Shown in pieces: positions 58,801-64,000 of a stretch of 64,000 nt of DNA (its first letter is position 1; each line of letters starts with the position of its first letter). Both the position numbers and the translations under genes were made by a program. The notes beneath the pieces are model-generated. The model was not told the origin of the DNA. It made no database searches and saw only the letters and a list, made by a program, of their open reading frames with translations. Source of the stretch: Epiperipatus broadwayi (taxonomy: Eukaryota; Onychophora; Udeonychophora; Euonychophora; Peripatidae); assembly GCA_028023455.1 (NCBI GenBank), contig JAQFVV010000037.1, positions 64,001 to 128,000 on the forward strand. The letters run 5' to 3'.

Positions 58801-59900
58801 TGACTGGGAAACCACTAAGAATTTATACATCTACAATACTGATATTGTAAACAACAATAATAAGTTTGTATATAAAGATTAAAAGTAATTAGTTACTGTG
58901 TATAGAATGGAGATCCATAAAATCAAAATTTATATATTATTCGGGGGGTGGGGTGTAAATTTAGAATATAAAATGATTGCAATATATTTTCGTTTTTTTA
59001 TAAAAAAAAACAAAAACTTACCATGGAAACATATAGCGCAATATTTTAGTAAAAATATTACTCGAAATAAAAATTCAAACAGTAATTAAAGTTCAAAAAT
59101 CAATTTTATTCAAAAAATAAATTTACATAGAATTATACGAGTTCATAGAGATTTATTTAAGCAGTTATTGGAAATATATAAGTTCATAAAGACAAAATAC
59201 AGATTCCTTACCCCAAAACTCAAAACAACAACAACCTTTTACAATGAATTAAAAACAAAAGGAATTACAAAAAAAAAAAAAGAATTGAAAATCTTTGTTT
59301 TTACTAGAAATCACTAGGTGGCAGACTTTTCCAATACATTACAGAAGAATGGGAGAAACTTTAAAATAACATCAATGAATGAGGTAAGGATTTTATCATT
59401 TTTTGTTTAGTCTTTATAATGAAATTGGAGAATATGAAAATAGAATAGTAAGGCTAATGAAGCAGCTTTTATTAAAATGGAATAAAAGAAAAAGACGTGA
59501 ACCCATGGTCAGGATAATTAAAAATAACTACACAATTAATTATTGTTTGACTTGAATAATAGGATTTTTGGGCATATAGCCTACATCCTAAAATTTCTGA
59601 ATTCGTTTACTATCAACTAATACACTTGAACATTGTTAATTACAATTTGCTATTATTTAATTATATTTTTTTATTCATTTACATTTTAAAATAAAACGTA
59701 AGATAAAATTACTTTAAAAATTATTATAATGGATCATGAATTCATGGTTCATCATTAATAATGCTTATGCATAATTATTACTGAAAAACTATTTATGAAT
59801 AAAAAGTTTGTAAAATAAATGATCGCAGAATGTGGAATCTTATAAATGTAAAACAAACTACATACTAATAAAAAAAAAAACAACAGGCGACCAATTTAAA
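58801..59900. other. AT-rich sequence, no feature seen
   Basis: No exon or shared repeat. Small open frames (for example 58898-59089) have no recognisable domain. Confidence 0.4.
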
Positions 59901-59904
59901 AATA

Positions 59905-61213
59905 TTATATCATCATCATCATTATCATGCAAGTCTTTCCAAGTTCAATCCATCTTTTCCGATCTTTAGTTTCTCTTCTCCACACCACCCATGCAAACTT
60001 TCTTATTTCATCTATCCATTTAACATGTGGTCTCTTTTTGGGTCTTTTACAATCTCTTGAAATCCAGTTTAAGATTTCAATTGTCCATCTATTATCATCT
60101 CTTCTAGCAATATTTCCACCCCAACTCCACTTCAGTCTTTTAATTTTTTCAATGAGGTCAGTAACACCTGTTTGTTTTCTTACCCATATATTGCGCTTTC
60201 GATCTCTTCTTGTTACTCCCAATATGCATCTCTCCATACTTCTTTGAATGGTCTGAAGTCTCTGTATTGCTCTTCTATTAAGTGTCTAAATCTCAGATCC
60301 ATAAGTAAAAGCTGGTAAAACACATTTGTTAAAAACCTTCCTTTCAAATACATAAGCGTATATCCTTTTAGTATCAAGTTATTTCTATCAAAAGCATTCC
60401 AACTAAGTTTAATTCTATGATTAATTTCATCCATTATGTGTCCATCTGTATTAATAATCTGACCAAGGTATTTGTAACTGTTAACTTCTTTTAACTCATC
60501 ATAATCCATCTTTATTTTCATATTTTGAAAAAATCCATTTAATATTACTTTAGTCTTTTTAACATTTATCTTTAGTCCTACTTTCATCTGATAACTCCTG
60601 CAACATTTCCTGCAGCTCTGAAGCATTATTTGCAAAAACAACTACATCTGCAAAATCTCCATTTAATTTCACTCCTTTAGCTTCCCATTTTAATCCACAA
60701 AATACTTCTTGCAGCACTGCTGTAGAAAATTTTGGAGATATGGAGTCACCCTGTCTTACACTCTTCTGAATGTTGACTTTCCTATTATCATTATGTAATC
60801 TAATTGTTGCTATTGCATTTTTATAAATATTCTTGAAAATATGACAATATTCTGGACCTATACCTTGATGATCCAATGCTTTAATCACTGAAGAAATACT
60901 TATAGAATCAAATGCCTTTTCGTAATCTACAAATCCAAAGCATAATGGCAAGTCATATTCCTTTCCTTTCTATAACTTCTCTCAATACCTGGATTTGATA
61001 TACTGTACTAAAACCATTTTTAAATCCAGCATGCTCTCTTGGTTGGTGGAAATCCAATGTTCTCTGTAGACGAGTTGTAATTATCTTTGTAAAAATTTTG
61101 TATAAAATTGATAAAAGGCTGATAGGTCTGTAATTTCTAATATCTTCTTTATCACCTTTTTAAAATATTAATATTAATACTGCATTCTTCCAATCATCTA
61201 ATACATATACTGT
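59905..61213 (-). mobile_element. BovB/RTE-like LINE, 5'-truncated, RT to 3' end
   Basis: Minus-strand motifs in order: KGDKEDIRNYRPISLLSILY (61160-61100), QPREHAGFKNGFST (about 61050-61010), FVDYEKAFDSI (60934-60900), VRQGDSISPKF (about 60760-60728), GDFADVVVFANNASELQEML, KVGLKINVKKTKVI, NSYKYLGQIINTDGHI, a MERCILGVTRRDR block and the C-terminal KRPHVKWIDEIR...DRKRWIELGKTC. This is the endonuclease-RT family common in insects and other animals. The FADD catalytic pair has become FADV, and several preceding residues are missing, so it is dead. Frameshifts lie near 60950, 60600 and 60230. The 3' end is a GATGATGATGAT tail (about 59910-59930), typical of this LINE group. Confidence 0.88.
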
Positions 61214-61219
61214 ATTATA

Positions 61220-61546
61220 ATTATTTTCTGATAATCAGAAATAACAATAAAAACTTAAACTTGAATTTTTAATATATCTAAAAATTTGCTGTTAATGAGT
61301 TGTTGTTTTTTAAATATAAGCAATTGCAATATATAGCTTTTAAATGCATATTATACTTTCAATAACATCTATACAAAAAAATATAAAACAAAAAGTGAGC
61401 AAAAGATAAAAAAGACCAACGAACTTAAATATCATTTGTCATTTAGGTATATGTATATATTTATCGAATTGCATTTTCATAGTTACTGTGCAGTTTAAAT
61501 ATAAAATTACAAGTTTGCAAGGATAACATATTACCTAAAAATGTAA
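61220..61546. other. AT-rich spacer, no feature seen
   Basis: Lies between the truncated 5' end of the BovB/RTE-like LINE and the TA-flanked element. Confidence 0.4.
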
Positions 61547-61548
61547 TA

Positions 61549-62445
61549 CACCTGGGTCTCGTTTTATGTGATAGATAGGTTCCTCAGAAAACATGCACAA
61601 AAAAAATCACACAAAAATAGACTTAACTTATCTTGAGAAATGGGGGATATGTTCCAGTAATTTTCAGAAATCGTATAAAAGCAAAGCAATAAGGAAAAAT
61701 TATTTTAAAATTCGCATTATAAAAATAAAGAAATAAAGTATGACTAATAAAAAATTTCAAATATTTGAAAAAAATTAATACAAAACAAACTTTTTTTTTA
61801 TTAATTACAATATTTAATTTTACATTTTTTTCATACATATTTTAATCATTACCGCTATTTGACAATATGTGTTCGTTTGTGAACTGATAAAAAATCAGAT
61901 TCGTGATGTGGTGTACAACTAGCGCCACTTTCAGTTTTGTGCTGTGTTAATGGTTTTCTGTTTCTATATTAAAAAAATGAGATCGCAATCAAAACAAAAA
62001 GATTATACATTACCATTAGAAAGATTATTTTCAGTTTAAAAAAATCAATAAAATCTTCGTTATTTATTTTAACAATCTAAAAAATTATTTCTGTTATAGC
62101 TAACAAAATACGTTTTAAAAGTTTAAAATTTTTGAATATTTATTGCGATATTTTTATATGTAAGTATAATCTATTATTATTATTTACTCATTAGTATAAG
62201 TAGATTATTTACATAGAAGCTAAGATTCTAAATACATCTTCAGGCCATATTCATGTTAGCTGCTAATATAACGTTATATTTTTGGAAAAAAAAAAAAACT
62301 ATTTCAAGTCAAAATAAGTTATTAATAATTTAAATTTCTTGATATCTAATAAATATAGTGAAATATGAAAGATATTAAAAAGAAACATAAATCGCATAAC
62401 TTCAAAATTGCATTAAAATAATCCGCATAAAACGAGACCCAGGTG
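61549..62445. mobile_element. Tc1/mariner-type non-autonomous element, TA target site
   Basis: The terminal inverted repeats begin CACCTGGGTCTCGTTTTATG at 61549 and, on the reverse strand, at 62445. They match over about 21 bp before diverging (TGTGATA against TGCGGAT). TA lies immediately outside both ends (61547-61548 and 62446-62447), the expected duplication for this superfamily. No transposase DD(D/E) motif was found. The open frame at 61838-61623 is low-complexity and probably chance. At 897 bp it is an internally decayed or deleted derivative. Confidence 0.85.
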
Positions 62446-62449
62446 TACT

Positions 62450-63340
62450 ACCTGAACTTTAAAAAAAATATTCAATGGCCATCTGAAACTGAGGTACAAA
62501 TTTGAAGCTATAAAAAAACTCCCAGAATATTAGTGAATAAAAATTTAGAATATGTTTATCCAGATGAATTAACTTCTGAGGAATCATTACAAAATTTTTA
62601 ATGTCAACCATGGCACTTTACACTTATCCAATTATGTTATGCTGGTTTCCCATTTGATTACAACATATACTTTATTTATTTACAACTTTACTTATTTCTT
62701 CACTTAATTTTATGTAGCAACTTGACCCAATCATCATCATATAAATCTGGTTCATAATATCATTGCATCAATTTAGATTTCTAAATCTCTCAGATCTTAA
62801 TTCATAAATGAAGTGCATCTATAATTCTAAATATAATTTTAAATATATAATATTATATGGATATTTGGCTTATTCCAATTACACAAACTACTGATGATGA
62901 CAATTCTCCTTAATGAATTTAAAACTAACATATTTCTTCAGTCGAACAATATCTTTATAGGATAATGAATTACACCTAAGCAACATTTCAAATTAAGAAA
63001 TTATATTACTTGAGTCAAGAGTATTTTGTATACACCTATCCTTTATTGGTTGCTTCCTTACACCCCAGTACTTTCTCACTGGAAAGTATAAAATTAAAAG
63101 GGATAATTATGAAGTTTAAAACTATCTGCTTGAAATGAAATCAATTCACACATATATAAGATGGATTTTAACAATGAGTAAAAATAAATACCAAAGAAAA
63201 ATTAATATGTTCTACATTTGATTAGCAATAATAAAAAATATGTAACGGTTTATATTAATAGTTTCTATTAATAAAAGGAAAGAAAATGTAAATCAAATTT
63301 TTATCTTACCAAAATTAATTAGACCATTCTTTATAAAATC
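62450..63340. other. AT-rich sequence, no feature seen
   Basis: No exon or shared repeat recognised. The N4BP2-like exon expected upstream of 50288 was looked for here and not found. Confidence 0.4.
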
Positions 63341-63342
63341 AT

Positions 63343-64000
63343 TATTAAAACAGGCAAAACTCTCTATACGTATTGCCACTCAATGCAAGCCAGAGTAATT
63401 AATGGATGCCAGAAGGCTTGTGCATAAAATCCCCATCTAGTGTCTACTCATCCAATATCTCCAGGCTAGTTTCTGGCTTTTGGCCTTTGTCAGTGAGGAG
63501 CCTTGGATCTGAGAACACTGCATCTAGATCTTAGAATCTAATGCAACCCTCCAGCAGCCACCTTTTATCTCACTTAACTACAAAACTATGAGTCTTAAAT
63601 TGGAAAACACTATAATATTTTCAATCCAAGATCATTAATTTATATAGTCATATAGATCTGAACTCAGTTCAGTACCTATACATTTTGGTGTTTCTGGTTC
63701 TTTAATAACCATAGCCACCACTACCCTATTAGGCAGGATTGGTTTTAAGCCAATAAACATCACATGATCACCATTTCTTATGCTTGCTTATAACTGTTAT
63801 TAAAACAGGCAAACCTCTCTATACGTATTACCACTCAATCCTGCCTAATAGGAAAGTGGTGGATATGGTTATTAAAGAACCAAAGACACCAAAATGTATA
63901 GGTACTGAACTGAGTTCAGACCTATATGACTATATAAGCTAATGATCTTGGGTTAAAAATATTATAGTGTTTTCAATTTAAGACTCATAGTTTTGTAATT
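63343..64000. repeat. Foldback-family unit with a large inverted repeat, cut by window end
   Basis: 63343-63740 is a full linear unit in the same order as 50703-51150. A restarted unit begins at about 63755 (CATCACATGATCACC). From 63836 the sequence turns back as the reverse complement of 63590-63740: CCTGCCTAATAGGAAAGTGG, CTGAACTGAGTTCAGACC, then AAGACTCATAGTTTTGTA. The spacer between arms is about 95 bp. The right arm continues past 64000, so its full length is unknown. Confidence 0.85.

Noticed and set aside
59927-60247. 106-codon plus-strand frame.
   Set aside because: Antisense of the C-terminal part of the BovB/RTE-like LINE.
1-64000. CRISPR array, operon, prokaryotic promoter or phage content.
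   Set aside because: No regularly spaced identical repeats, no Shine-Dalgarno-led gene series and no bacterial gene. The repeats are eukaryotic retroelements.

Overview
This window reads as AT-rich nuclear DNA from an animal, probably an invertebrate. It shows no operon, ribosome-binding-site or dense-ORF structure. It is dominated by decayed non-LTR retrotransposons, Penelope-like elements, tRNA-derived SINEs, foldback/MITE elements and homopolymer tracts. The mixture (several LINE lineages including one with a C-terminal C2H2 finger, tRNA SINEs, hammerhead-bearing repeats) would suit a mollusc or another lophotrochozoan, but the sequence does not fix the taxon.

The only host gene I can support lies on the minus strand. 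Two exons, 50221-50288 and 10032-10129, have good splice sites and matching phase. Joined, they encode the end of a DUF1771 region and the start of an Smr domain, as in NEDD4-binding protein 2 (N4BP2). About 40.1 kb of intron separates them. Sequence left of 10032 and right of 50288 is probably further intron of the same gene, because I found no other exon. The other long open frames are transposon relics, repeats or chance.

Layout. 1-10031: a 417-bp-period duplication, a foldback fragment, a Penelope-like relic (2150-3170) and decayed LINE pieces on the minus strand (4150-6330). 10130-50220 (the intron): several foldbacks; six copies of one repeat family, five with a recognisable hammerhead ribozyme (two intact cores, three damaged) and one with the ribozyme deleted; a C2H2-tailed LINE family (a 3' end at 18.0 kb and a longer copy at 33.6 kb); other LINE relics; four SINE-like groups; and a Penelope-like relic bounded by inverted repeats (46.98-47.87 kb). 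50289-64000: a complex foldback family, a LINE linker/RT relic, a long-TIR element, a three-copy inverted/tandem unit, a near-perfect palindrome, a third C2H2-tailed LINE copy, a BovB/RTE-like LINE (59.9-61.2 kb), a TA-flanked Tc1/mariner-type element (61.55-62.45 kb) and another large inverted repeat running off the right edge.

The observation most worth following is the hammerhead repeat family. The ribozyme helix covaries between copies, and one copy with an intact core (38901-38959, minus) lies in the sense orientation inside the large intron, so it would be part of the host pre-mRNA.
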